8,340 nt of DNA from Bifidobacterium breve (GCA_943325655.2 CALPQG020000089.1:1-8340); one strand, 5' to 3'. Shown: positions 1 through 7,477, counted from the stretch's first letter. Program-made: numbers and translations. The notes: generated by a model from the sequence alone, not told the origin.

Positions 1-1551
1 GCACCGGCTTCTAAGGCCATTTTACAAAAGCTTGACCATAAAGTGATGGTAGAAGTTTTTCTAGATGGAGAGTTGCCAGGAAACCTCAAAAGACTTCAAA
101 AAGCCATCAGGGAACAACTAGAAGAATTTAAAGTATACGGTGGAAAAAATATCGAATTTCGATTTACAGACCCTTCTGCTGCGGCAGACAAAAAAGTACG
201 CATGAATTTTTACATGCAATTGGCAAAAAAAGGCATCAATCCCATTCCATTGTCTTGCAGCGAAGAAGACAAAACTACAGCAAGAGTTATTGTTCCAGGA
301 GCATTGGTGACTTATAAAAACAAAGAAGCTGCTGTAGCTTTGCATGGCACCAATTGGGGGCAATGCCCTGAAGATGAAGCCATCAATCAATCTATTGAAG
401 GTTTGGAATTTTCATTTATCAATGCAATCAAACAAGCCACTCAGGTGAGCAAAAAGAAAATCGCTTACCTAAGAGGTCATGGTGAAATGGATTCTTTGGC
501 CATTTCAGATTTGGTATCTTCCTTAAAAGATTTGTATGAAATCAGACCTGTAAACCTTTCTAAAATTGGTAACCTTGAAGGCTACGACGCCATCATGATG
601 GTAAAACCCAGGAATACTTTTGACGAAGAAGACAAATTAAAAATCGATCAGTTTGTAGTGAACGGCGGTAAAGCGTTGTTTTTTATTGATCCGGTGAACA
701 TTCGAATGGAAGACATTTACCCAAATGGTACCATTCCATTGCCTTATAATTTAAACCTTGACGACCTGTTTTTCAATTTTGGCGTAAGGTTAAATACTGA
801 TTTGATTCAGGACAAATATTCAGGATACATTCCTGTGGTGGTTGGCATGAATGGCAACGAGCCTCAAATGCAAATGATTCCCTGGAGATACAATCCTGTG
901 ATTTATAATTTTAACAAACACCCAATTGTCAAAAACCTGGACGCGGTGTACACCAGGTTTGTTTCTTCTATTGATTCTATTCAAACCCCACAAATCAAAA
1001 AAACACCTTTGATGGTGACTTCCAAATACAGCCAACTTTATAAAGGATTACGGATTGTGACTTTGGACGAAATGCGCACAGAGCCAACTGAAGAATCTTT
1101 TAACAAAAGTTATGTTCCAACGGCATATTTATTGGAAGGGAAATTCAAATCTTTGTTTGCAGGAAAACCGCTTTTTGATGAGAAATATCCTGGCATTATT
1201 GTTCAAAACAAGGCCAGTAAAATAGTGATTTGTTCAGATGGAGATTTGCTAAAAAGTGAAGTTCATCCCAAAACAAGACAGCCTTACCCGATGGGTTATG
1301 ATTTGTACATGAAAAAACAATTTGCCAACAAAGATTTCATGTTGAATGCCATCAATTACCTTTTGGATGAAGACGGTTTGATCAATGTGCGTTTGAAAGA
1401 AATCAAGCTTCGTCCGCTCGACAAGGCAAAAGTGAAACAAGAGAAGTACAAATGGCAGTTGATCAATATCGGTGGCCCGATTGCGGTACTGTTGTTGTTT
1501 GGTTTGCTGAGGTTTATTTGGAGAAAAAGGAAGTATGAGGTTAATAAATAG
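1..1551 (+). CDS. gldG: GldG-type gliding motility ABC transporter auxiliary protein, 5' partial
   Basis: The frame is open from base 1 and ends at TAG 1549-1551, giving 516 visible residues. The internal GTG at 43 is not a credible start, because the residues before it (beginning APASKAILQKL) continue the family pattern. Full-length GldG is roughly 550-570 residues, so I infer that the N-terminal membrane helix and first strand lie off the window. The visible part has the extracytoplasmic ABC-auxiliary domain, with a glutamine-amidotransferase-like core around residues 152-235 (KKKIAYLRGHGE, then DAIMMVKP and KALFFIDPV). A hydrophobic C-terminal helix at about 485-507 is followed by a basic cytoplasmic tail (WRKRKYEVNK). 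GldG pairs with the membrane protein GldF and ATPase GldA in a predicted ABC exporter that is needed for gliding in Flavobacterium johnsoniae. Its substrate is unknown, and homologues occur in non-gliders. gldF is expected just upstream. The identification is from recognised family sequence, not a search. Confidence 0.88.
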   Translation, partial: APASKAILQKLDHKVMVEVFLDGELPGNLKRLQKAIREQLEEFKVYGGKNIEFRFTDPSAAADKKVRMNFYMQLAKKGINPIPLSCSEEDKTTARVIVPGALVTYKNKEAAVALHGTNWGQCPEDEAINQSIEGLEFSFINAIKQATQVSKKKIAYLRGHGEMDSLAISDLVSSLKDLYEIRPVNLSKIGNLEGYDAIMMVKPRNTFDEEDKLKIDQFVVNGGKALFFIDPVNIRMEDIYPNGTIPLPYNLNLDDLFFNFGVRLNTDLIQDKYSGYIPVVVGMNGNEPQMQMIPWRYNPVIYNFNKHPIVKNLDAVYTRFVSSIDSIQTPQIKKTPLMVTSKYSQLYKGLRIVTLDEMRTEPTEESFNKSYVPTAYLLEGKFKSLFAGKPLFDEKYPGIIVQNKASKIVICSDGDLLKSEVHPKTRQPYPMGYDLYMKKQFANKDFMLNAINYLLDEDGLINVRLKEIKLRPLDKAKVKQEKYKWQLINIGGPIAVLLLFGLLRFIWRKRKYEVNK

Positions 1552-1609
1552 GGGAGGTTGTTAAAGTAAATACAACCGTGTTTTGTTTTACTTCATGGAG
1601 CAATCCTGA

Positions 1610-1765
1610 GAATATCGAGATAACGCATTTGAGATTAGAATTTATCAAATGAGTAAGTTTCCTTTTATAATTCCCTATTTATATGATAAGCAATCAAATC
1701 AAATTATTGTTTTATCGGTTTGGCATTCAGCACGAAATCCTAAAAAATGGATGAAAAGAGTTTGA
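1610..1765 (+). pseudogene. C-terminal remnant of a ParE/RelE-type toxin
   Basis: After the in-frame TGA at 1607-1609, this frame reads EYRDNAFEIRIYQMSKFPF, then IIPYLYDKQSNQIIVLSVWH, then SARNPKKWMKRV and a TGA stop. The order 'basic strand, KFPF(I/L)I-Y, short turn, (I/V)-V(L/I)-V-H, (A/S)RNPKKW' is the typical C-terminal half of Bacteroidota ParE/RelE ribonuclease- or gyrase-poison-fold toxins. Intact proteins are about 95-105 residues and start with a helical hairpin. That part is absent, and the upstream bases of this frame carry stops (1562-1564 and 1607-1609). No antitoxin gene lies beside it. An ATG at 1649 could begin a 38-residue peptide, but this would lack most of the fold. I read it as decayed DNA between gldG and the convergent pyrR-like gene. 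Alternatives are a chance resemblance or an unrelated short ORF. Confidence 0.5.
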
Positions 1766-1774
1766 TGAAACTCT
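1740..1774 (-). terminator. Possible rho-independent terminator of the phosphoribosyltransferase gene
   Basis: A perfect 7-base stem (1757-1763 with 1768-1774, arms AGAGTTT and AAACTCT) encloses a 4-base loop. Read on the - strand, it is followed by a T-rich stretch (TTTCATCCATTTTTT). The stem begins inside the stop codon of the - strand gene. Its other arm overlaps the end of the toxin remnant on the + strand. The stem is AT-rich and short, so strength is doubtful. On the + strand no T-run follows, so it would serve only the leftward transcript. Confidence 0.35.
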
Positions 1775-2282
1775 ACTGAATATATACCCCAAGTAATTCT
1801 TCATTGTCTAAAATCACCTCAATATTTTCTTTCAAAGAAGTCGAAAGAGAATAACCTACATAATCAGCAGAGATAGGGAAATTTTTATGGGCACGGTCTA
1901 CAATTACAGCGGTTTGTAATCTTTTAATGGATACATTTAAAAACGGTTTTAGACTATAGGCCATTGTTTTACCGGTATTTAATACATCATCTAATAAAAT
2001 AATTGTTTTGTTTTTTAACTTAGCCGGATCAATATCCAATTGAACATTGCTTTGTTGTGGAGAGAGTTTATCCAAATCAATACGAATAAGTGTTACAATA
2101 AATGGTGCCACTTTTTCCAATTCATTCTTTAGAATTTGAGTAAATCTATAGCCGTTTTCAAAAATCCCTGCCAAATAAATTTCCTTCTCTTTGGGATTAT
2201 TTTCATAAATCTCATAAGCGATTCGTGTAATTTTTTGTAAGGTTTGTACCTTATTCAGGATCAAAGTTTTTTCTGAAGACAT
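1773..2282 (-). CDS. PyrR-like phosphoribosyltransferase
   Basis: This is a 169-residue type I phosphoribosyltransferase. The PRPP-binding loop is clear at residues 94-107 (IILLDDVLNTGKTM, with the paired acidic residues D98-D99). A second PyrR-like signature follows at 129-143 (DRAHKNFPISADYVG, where PyrR typically has DRGHRELPIRADYVG). The N-terminus (VQTLQKITRIAYEIYENN, then EIYLAGI) also tracks PyrR. PyrR proteins regulate pyrimidine operons by binding mRNA and often have uracil phosphoribosyltransferase activity, converting uracil and PRPP to UMP and pyrophosphate. Here the usual KTRG pyrophosphate loop is replaced by FENG (residues 41-44), so base specificity and RNA binding are open; it may be a divergent paralogue. 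The start is fixed because the codon before the ATG is an in-frame TAG. It lies 63 bases downstream of the nagZ fusion on the same strand and could share its transcript. No pyrimidine genes are nearby. Confidence 0.78.
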   Translation of the reverse strand: MSSEKTLILNKVQTLQKITRIAYEIYENNPKEKEIYLAGIFENGYRFTQILKNELEKVAPFIVTLIRIDLDKLSPQQSNVQLDIDPAKLKNKTIILLDDVLNTGKTMAYSLKPFLNVSIKRLQTAVIVDRAHKNFPISADYVGYSLSTSLKENIEVILDNEELLGVYIQ

Positions 2283-2345
2283 CTAGTTTCTAATTTGGTA
2301 GCACAATTTAAAACAAAAGCTCATAAAAATGAATCTATAAACCAA

Positions 2346-5321
2346 TTAATACTCTTCGGGATTGATATCAACAATAGATTGGTAAATAACATCTTGTATT
2401 TTTGTTCTGATATTTTGAGTAATGAGTTTTCTGTTTTCAGCATTTGGGTAAGTTCTGTTAGATAAAAATACCAATACGATATTGTATTTAGGATCAGCCC
2501 AAGCACAAGTACCTGTAAATCCAGTATGACCAAATGTGTTGAATGAACATAAATCAGACGTTGGACTCGATCCTCCCAACTGCGGTTTGTCCCAGCCTAA
2601 TCCTCTTCTGCTGGAAGTATAATGCGCTCTTGTAAATTCTGCGACAGTTTCAGGTTTGAAATATTCAACTCCACCGTATGTTCCTTTTTGCAAATGTGTT
2701 TGCATCAATATTGCCATATCGTTGGCTGTGCTGAATAAACCTGCATGTCCCGAAACGCCACCCATCATTGCTGCACCAGGATCATGCACTGTACCTCGTA
2801 TAATTTGTTTTCTGAAACCTGGTTCATCTTCCGTAGGAGGAATTCTATCCATATTGAGTTTTTCTAATGGTTTGTAGGTCGTGTTATACATCCCTAAGGG
2901 AGCATAAAAATGTTGTTCTAAAAATTCATTCATAGGTTGATTGATTTTCGATTCTACAATTCTTTTCATGATATAAAAACCAATATCACTGTAGCGATAA
3001 GGATAACAAGAAGTGTCAGAGTTGGCATGGTTTTGATTTTTAGGAATCAGGCTAGAGTTTATTGTCCATTGCCACATGGAGTCTGGAAGCGAAGAAACTG
3101 CAAATATGGTAGGAGTTACTGTCAAACTATAGATACTATCTTTGTGGGTACTGTAATAGGAATTTTTTAACACTCCGTTGTCCATGGTTTTTTTATAATA
3201 TTCCAAATAAGGTTGAAGACCAGCTTTATGTGTCAATACTTCTCTTAAAAAAATGTTTTCTTTGTTGGTACCTTTTAAATCAGGCAGGTAAGTAGAAATA
3301 GTACTGTCTAAATTGATTTCACCATGTTCATATAAAAACATGACCGCTTGAAGCGTACCAGCAACTTTAGAGATTGAAGCGATGTCATAAATCGTTGAAT
3401 CTTGTACCGGTAGGCTGTCTTTATAGTTATAATTTCCAAAGCTCTTTTCGTAAATCACTTTTCCATTTCGAGCAACCAATACTTCACAGCCAGGCATTAC
3501 ATGATTAGAAATTGCTTTTTTGATAATAGTATCAATGTTGTATAGCTTTTCTTCACGCATTCCAACTTGTTCTGGAATACCATATTGTAGTTTTTGAGAG
3601 TTCACAGTATAATAACCTCGACCTTCTCTGATGATTGAACTTGCGGAAACAGGTAGTTTTCCAGAAGATTTAGCAGCACCGAATAATATCTGAGGAACGA
3701 AGCGTTTAGTTACTTCATTGTGTTCATAGGTGCAAATGACGTTTGGTGAATTTTCAAAATATTTAAGGGCATAAGGGTTACCGAATAGCACCACAACAAC
3801 CTTTGTTTTTTCTTCAAGTCTTTGAACTAGAATACTTATTTCTTTGGTGATGCCATAATCTTTGCTAGCAGTATTATTCATGCCATGGATACTGATAATG
3901 ACAGTTTTATGTGCGTACTTAGCAACAAGAGCTTCTATTTGATCAGAAGTGAAATGATGATGTTCCAAATAATGATGGTTTTCAAAATGAGCATATTTGG
4001 TAAGTGTTTTTTGAAATTCATTTTCTATCGAAGTTCCAAATGCAATAGATGCATATTTAGTCGTGTCGTTATATTTGAAAGGAATCAAATTATTCTCATT
4101 GCTTACTACAGTAACAGCTTTTTCAAATAAAGTATTTCTAAGTGTTTTGGCATGAGCATTATGCAAATCATTAAACAGGTTCTTGGTTTCAATCGGTTTG
4201 TAATTGTTCAGTCCTGCCCAATATTTAGAACTCAATATTTTTTTGACACTTTTGTAAACGTCTTTTTGATTCAAATCACCATTTTCTAAAGCTTCTTTAA
4301 TTTTCTTAATTGCAGTTGGCACATCTTCAGAAAACAGTAATACATCATTTCCAGCCTTTAATGCCATTACATCAACTTCACCTGGTTTAAAATATTTACT
4401 CACACCCTTCATATTCAGGGCATCCGTAAATATTAAGCCTTGAAAATCGAGCTTTTCTTTTAACAAATCTGTAACGATATTTTTTGAAAGGGTAGAAGCC
4501 CTATTTTGAGTATTGTCGTAAGCAGGAATATGTAAATGCGCAACCAAAATACCTCCAACGCTATCTCTAATAAGTTTTTTGAATGGGTAAAGTTCTAATT
4601 CATCCATTCTTTTCTTGGTGTGCTTTATGGTAGGTAATCCCAAATGAGAATCGCTGTCAGTATCTCCATGTCCTGGAAAATGTTTTGCAACAGCCATTAC
4701 ACCATTGTTCTGCAAGCCCTTCATATAGGCGATACCTTTTCGGGTTACATTCTCCTTGTTTTCACCAAAAGACCTGATACCTATAATTGGATTTAATGGA
4801 TTACTATTGATATCCACCACTGGAGAAAAACTGACATGAACTCCTAATCTTTTGCATTGTTGGGCAATTTCTTTACCCATATCGTAAATGTATTTGTCTT
4901 CCTGAATTGCACCAAGAGTCATTTGTTTTGGAAAAACTAGGGTACTATCCAAACGCATACTCAATCCCCATTCTGCATCCATTGCTATCAATAAAGGTGT
5001 TTTAGCAGCGGCTTGAAATCGATTTGTTAACGTTGCTTGCCTGACAGGACCGCCTTGCATAAATATTAGTCCACCAATAGTATAATCCCTAACCAGGTTT
5101 TCTATGGCTGTATTTTGAGCTTCATCTACATTGGAATATGCCGCTATCATAAATAGCTGTCCAAGTTTTTGGTCATCAGTCAAGGCATTAAAAACACTAT
5201 CAACCCAATGGACCTGTTTTTCTCTTGCTTCATCGCCGTCAAAATGTATGTTACTGCTCGTTGATACTAAAAATATGGTCAATAAAAGTAATATGGTGGA
5301 TATTTTTTTGATTAATTGCAT
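2346..5321 (-). CDS. Secreted GH3 beta-N-acetylglucosaminidase (NagZ type) fused to a serine beta-lactamase-like domain
   Basis: The 991-residue protein has three parts. Residues 1-22 form a Sec signal peptide (basic start, then a long hydrophobic core; no lipobox cysteine, so soluble periplasmic or surface-associated). Residues 40-365 are a GH3 catalytic domain with the NagZ motif KHFPGHGDTDSDSH (213-226). In it D224 and H226 match the general acid/base dyad, and D300 in IFTDALNMKG is the predicted nucleophile. A GH3 C-terminal-like domain spans about 390-560. Residues 580-985 form a class C beta-lactamase/esterase-type domain with S649-x-x-K652, Y777-S-D779 and H932-T-G934. NagZ removes N-acetylglucosamine from muropeptides. 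The second domain may be a peptidase or esterase acting on the same material. All key residues are present, so both domains could be active. Such fusions occur in Bacteroidota, where NagZ is exported rather than cytoplasmic. The ATG at 5321 directly precedes the signal peptide. No Shine-Dalgarno is visible. Confidence 0.9.
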   Translation of the reverse strand: MQLIKKISTILLLLTIFLVSTSSNIHFDGDEAREKQVHWVDSVFNALTDDQKLGQLFMIAAYSNVDEAQNTAIENLVRDYTIGGLIFMQGGPVRQATLTNRFQAAAKTPLLIAMDAEWGLSMRLDSTLVFPKQMTLGAIQEDKYIYDMGKEIAQQCKRLGVHVSFSPVVDINSNPLNPIIGIRSFGENKENVTRKGIAYMKGLQNNGVMAVAKHFPGHGDTDSDSHLGLPTIKHTKKRMDELELYPFKKLIRDSVGGILVAHLHIPAYDNTQNRASTLSKNIVTDLLKEKLDFQGLIFTDALNMKGVSKYFKPGEVDVMALKAGNDVLLFSEDVPTAIKKIKEALENGDLNQKDVYKSVKKILSSKYWAGLNNYKPIETKNLFNDLHNAHAKTLRNTLFEKAVTVVSNENNLIPFKYNDTTKYASIAFGTSIENEFQKTLTKYAHFENHHYLEHHHFTSDQIEALVAKYAHKTVIISIHGMNNTASKDYGITKEISILVQRLEEKTKVVVVLFGNPYALKYFENSPNVICTYEHNEVTKRFVPQILFGAAKSSGKLPVSASSIIREGRGYYTVNSQKLQYGIPEQVGMREEKLYNIDTIIKKAISNHVMPGCEVLVARNGKVIYEKSFGNYNYKDSLPVQDSTIYDIASISKVAGTLQAVMFLYEHGEINLDSTISTYLPDLKGTNKENIFLREVLTHKAGLQPYLEYYKKTMDNGVLKNSYYSTHKDSIYSLTVTPTIFAVSSLPDSMWQWTINSSLIPKNQNHANSDTSCYPYRYSDIGFYIMKRIVESKINQPMNEFLEQHFYAPLGMYNTTYKPLEKLNMDRIPPTEDEPGFRKQIIRGTVHDPGAAMMGGVSGHAGLFSTANDMAILMQTHLQKGTYGGVEYFKPETVAEFTRAHYTSSRRGLGWDKPQLGGSSPTSDLCSFNTFGHTGFTGTCAWADPKYNIVLVFLSNRTYPNAENRKLITQNIRTKIQDVIYQSIVDINPEEY

Positions 5322-5563
5322 GGTGTAATGTTGCTGTATTATACTTTTTTTAAGGATAATTTTAATATAATATGGGTGTTTCCTTAGAATAATTATTGAT
5401 TCGAGGTTGTATTTGCAATTACGCTTTAAAAGCTGAAAAAATGAAGTTATTTTTAGATTTTTAACGGAGTGATAGAAAAAATATTATATCTGTCGAATTG
5501 ATTACTATTCTTTCAAAAACAACGAAGTGAAATATTGAAAAGTTCAATTGATATAAATATAGG
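5322..5563. other. Gap between the nagZ fusion and glycosyltransferase copy A, no gene recognised
   Basis: These 242 AT-rich bases contain no supported coding frame on either strand (the longest ATG-started reading I followed is about 19 codons). The region must hold the promoter of the nagZ fusion unless it is read through from the glycosyltransferases. I saw no clear -33/-7 pair of Bacteroidota type. A weak 6-base stem with a 3-base loop at 5534-5548 (ATTGAA and TTCAAT) lies just downstream of copy A but is not followed by a T-run. Confidence 0.4.
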
Positions 5564-6391
5564 TTAAGGTCTTTTCCTAATTTTTTTATTCAAATTACTT
5601 AAATATAAATATAATTTTACAAATGATTTATTTTTTAATTTGTCCAACTCATGATTTGCATTTTCAAGTTGGTATATCAAATTTAATGGGTCAGTTAAAT
5701 AGGTTATAAAAAAATCTTTGTGCTTGTTGAATATATACTGATACATTTGTTCGATTTTACCTTCTTTGAACAGTTTTATTTTTCTTGAATGGATTGTAAT
5801 TCTATAATAAAAGCCAGTATAATCTAATCTATATACCTCTCCACCACCTTTTAACATACTAATCCAAAAATCCCAATCCTCAATTCCATGAATCATTTTT
5901 TCATCAAATCCTCCAATTTTTTCCCAGTCAGACTTTCTAAACATGGCCGAAATAAAAATCATGTTATTTGTGGCTAGTAATTCATAACTAAAATCAGGCA
6001 ATAACCATGCACCTGTTTTGTCGCCAAAATATTCGGCATTACAGTATACAACTTTAATTTGAGGATTATTAGATATGATTTGATGTGCTTTTGAAATGTA
6101 ATTCGCGTCAATTTTATCATCACCATCAAGTGGTAATATATATTCTCCTTTTGCTTTGCTGATGGCGATGTTTCTTGCTTTTGAAGGACCATTATTATCG
6201 ACATGAAAAGCCGAAATATTTCCATGTTTCTTAGCAATTGCGTCAATAATATTGGCTGTTTTATCTTTTGAACCATCATTAACAAGAATTATTTCTATGT
6301 TTCTATAATCCGAATCCAAAACAGATTGAACTGTTTCAGTAATATATTCTTCACAATTATAACATGGGATAACAACAGAAATTAAGTCCAT
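5564..6391 (-). CDS. Family 2 glycosyltransferase (copy A)
   Basis: This 275-residue inverting GT-A glycosyltransferase begins with the canonical strand and nucleotide-binding start (ISVVIPCYNCEEYITETVQS). It has D39 in NDGS, the metal-binding DGDD at 89-92 and an ED pair at 171-172 in GIEDWDFW, the likely catalytic-base region. There is no transmembrane segment. The last 35 residues are rich in lysine and asparagine and end in SNLNKKIRKRP. Family 2 enzymes move a sugar from a nucleotide donor onto a glycan, lipid or protein acceptor on the cytoplasmic face. The donor and acceptor cannot be read from sequence. It is about 70% identical (192 of 275 positions by hand count) to the gene upstream at 6608-7477, and the residue positions of the motifs coincide. 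The start at 6391 is favoured by the family's N-terminus. No Shine-Dalgarno is present, and a 15-base palindrome lies 13 bases upstream. A role in surface polysaccharide synthesis is inference. Confidence 0.9.
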   Translation of the reverse strand: MDLISVVIPCYNCEEYITETVQSVLDSDYRNIEIILVNDGSKDKTANIIDAIAKKHGNISAFHVDNNGPSKARNIAISKAKGEYILPLDGDDKIDANYISKAHQIISNNPQIKVVYCNAEYFGDKTGAWLLPDFSYELLATNNMIFISAMFRKSDWEKIGGFDEKMIHGIEDWDFWISMLKGGGEVYRLDYTGFYYRITIHSRKIKLFKEGKIEQMYQYIFNKHKDFFITYLTDPLNLIYQLENANHELDKLKNKSFVKLYLYLSNLNKKIRKRP

Positions 6392-6607
6392 TTGATAGTT
6401 TGAAAACTGTATTACAGTTAATTGAATTAAAGATTTTAGTTATTGTAAATTAAATACTTACATTAGTTAAATATTCGCATTTAATTTGAAGGAGTGTTTA
6501 TGGTCTTAACAAAATTTAATTGGGAATAAATCGACTAAACAGGATTACAATCTTGTAAATTTATTATTATTGTTTAAATATTTATCGTTTTTTTCTAAAT
6601 AATTAGG
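6392..6607. other. Gap between the two glycosyltransferases, no gene recognised
   Basis: These 216 very AT-rich bases hold no frame longer than a few codons on either strand that I can support. Two small items are present: a perfect palindrome at 6405-6419, and a + strand nine-codon frame at 6500-6529 preceded by AAGGAG. The gap is long enough for the downstream gene to have its own promoter. I could not recognise a clear Bacteroidota TAnnTTTG element. Confidence 0.4.
6405..6419. promoter_or_regulatory. 15-base perfect palindrome upstream of glycosyltransferase copy A
   Basis: The sequence AACTGTATTACAGTT has two perfect 7-base arms around a single central T. It lies 13 bases upstream of the copy A start codon, where a dimeric repressor could block initiation or transcript extension. 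There is no counterpart upstream of copy B. In DNA this rich in A and T a 7-base match may arise by chance, so the regulatory reading is inference. Confidence 0.25.
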
Positions 6608-7477
6608 TTATCTTTTTTTTCTGATTTTTTTATTCAAATTACTTAAATATAAATATTGTTTGACAAATGATTTGTTTTTTATTTTATGTAATTCATTTTT
6701 AGCCAATTCAATTTCGTGTTTAGCATTTAAAAGTTGAAATTTAGTGATTTCTAGTTGATGTATTAAATTTAAAGGATTTGTTAAATAGCTTAAAAAGAAA
6801 TCTTTATGCTTGTTAAATAAATATTGATGCATCAAATCTAGTTTTCCATCTTTGAATAATTTATTGGTACGAGACTGATTTGTTATTCTATAGTAAAAAC
6901 CTGTGAAATCAATTTTAAAAACATTACCTCCATTTTTTAACATACTAATCCAAAAATCCCAATCTTCTATGCCATAAATCATTTTCTCATCAAAGCCAGA
7001 AATTTCCTCCCAGTCAGATTTTCTAAACATGGCTGAAACGAATATCATATTGTTTAGAGCCAGGCGTTTTAGATTAAATTCTGGTAGATTCCAACTGTCT
7101 TTTTTTTCTCCAAAATATTCTGCATTACAATAAACCACCTTAATTGATGAATCCGTCGATAATATTTTTATTGCTTTAGAAATGTATTGCGAATCAATTT
7201 TATCATCGCCATCTAAAGGTAAAATATAGTCACCTTTTGCTTTTGAAATGGCAATATTTCGAGCTTTTGATGGACCACTATTTTCAATAGAATATACTGA
7301 AATGGTTGGGTTTAACTCCGCCAATTGGGTGATGATTTTTAATGTATTATCAGTTGAACCGTCAGTTATTAAAATGATTTCTATTGGGGAATAATTTGAA
7401 TATAAAACTGATTGAACTGTTTCTAAAACATATTTTTCACAATTATAGCATGGAATAATTACGGAGACTAAATTCAT
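6608..7477 (-). CDS. Family 2 glycosyltransferase (copy B)
   Basis: This 289-residue paralogue of the preceding enzyme has the same GT-A layout: VSVIIPCYNCEKYVLETVQS at the N-terminus, D39 in TDGS, DGDD at 89-92 and ED at 171-172 in GIEDWDFW. Alignment with copy A is gap-free for the first 243 residues. Copy B then has 14 extra residues (about 244-257) that extend a helical, heptad-like stretch (AKHEIEL, AKNELHK). The same tail follows, KNKSFVK-x-YLYLSNLNKKIRK. It lies upstream of copy A on the same strand with a 216-base gap, consistent with tandem duplication. No signal peptide or membrane helix is visible, so the enzyme is cytoplasmic or held at the membrane face by the basic tail. Donor and acceptor are unknown. 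An insertion sequence begins about 90 bases upstream of its start, which may have separated it from its original promoter or operon. Confidence 0.9.
   Translation of the reverse strand: MNLVSVIIPCYNCEKYVLETVQSVLYSNYSPIEIILITDGSTDNTLKIITQLAELNPTISVYSIENSGPSKARNIAISKAKGDYILPLDGDDKIDSQYISKAIKILSTDSSIKVVYCNAEYFGEKKDSWNLPEFNLKRLALNNMIFVSAMFRKSDWEEISGFDEKMIYGIEDWDFWISMLKNGGNVFKIDFTGFYYRITNQSRTNKLFKDGKLDLMHQYLFNKHKDFFLSYLTNPLNLIHQLEITKFQLLNAKHEIELAKNELHKIKNKSFVKQYLYLSNLNKKIRKKR

Larger units (their letters stand above)
5564..7477 (-). repeat. Tandem duplication of a glycosyltransferase gene
   Basis: The two genes in this span share long identical DNA tracts. One is about 30 bases encoding the WDFWISMLK region (near 5847-5877 and 6941-6971). 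Another is about 32 bases near the 3' ends (near 5579-5612 and 6618-6652). Even the bases around the stop codons agree (AGGTTA on the + strand at both sites). Such tracts show that the copies arose from one gene, and they are substrates for recombination or gene conversion. Confidence 0.8.

Noticed and set aside
1552..1772. CRISPR, tRNA or riboswitch in the gap after gldG, or in the other gaps
   Set aside because: No regularly spaced direct repeats, no cloverleaf pattern and no recognisable aptamer core were seen in any gap.
2283..2345. Terminator or attenuator between the nagZ fusion and the pyrR-like gene
   Set aside because: Only 4-5 base stems (TCAT/ATGA and TTGGT/ACCAA) can be drawn, which are too weak to support a terminator or a PyrR-binding leader.
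2656..2877. Open frames opposite the nagZ fusion (and similar ones at 2937-3170, 3885-4130 and 5131-5328)
   Set aside because: They are antisense to a clearly coding gene, show no recognisable protein pattern and are explained as shadows of its codon use.
5974..6285. A 103-residue - strand frame within glycosyltransferase copy A
   Set aside because: It overlaps the catalytic part of a well-supported gene in another frame, and its sequence is low in complexity and unlike any family I know.
6539..6555. Imperfect hairpin around ACAGGATTACAATCTTGT as a terminator
   Set aside because: It needs a G-U pair on the + strand, has an A-C mismatch on the - strand where the genes are, and is not followed by a T-run in the right orientation.
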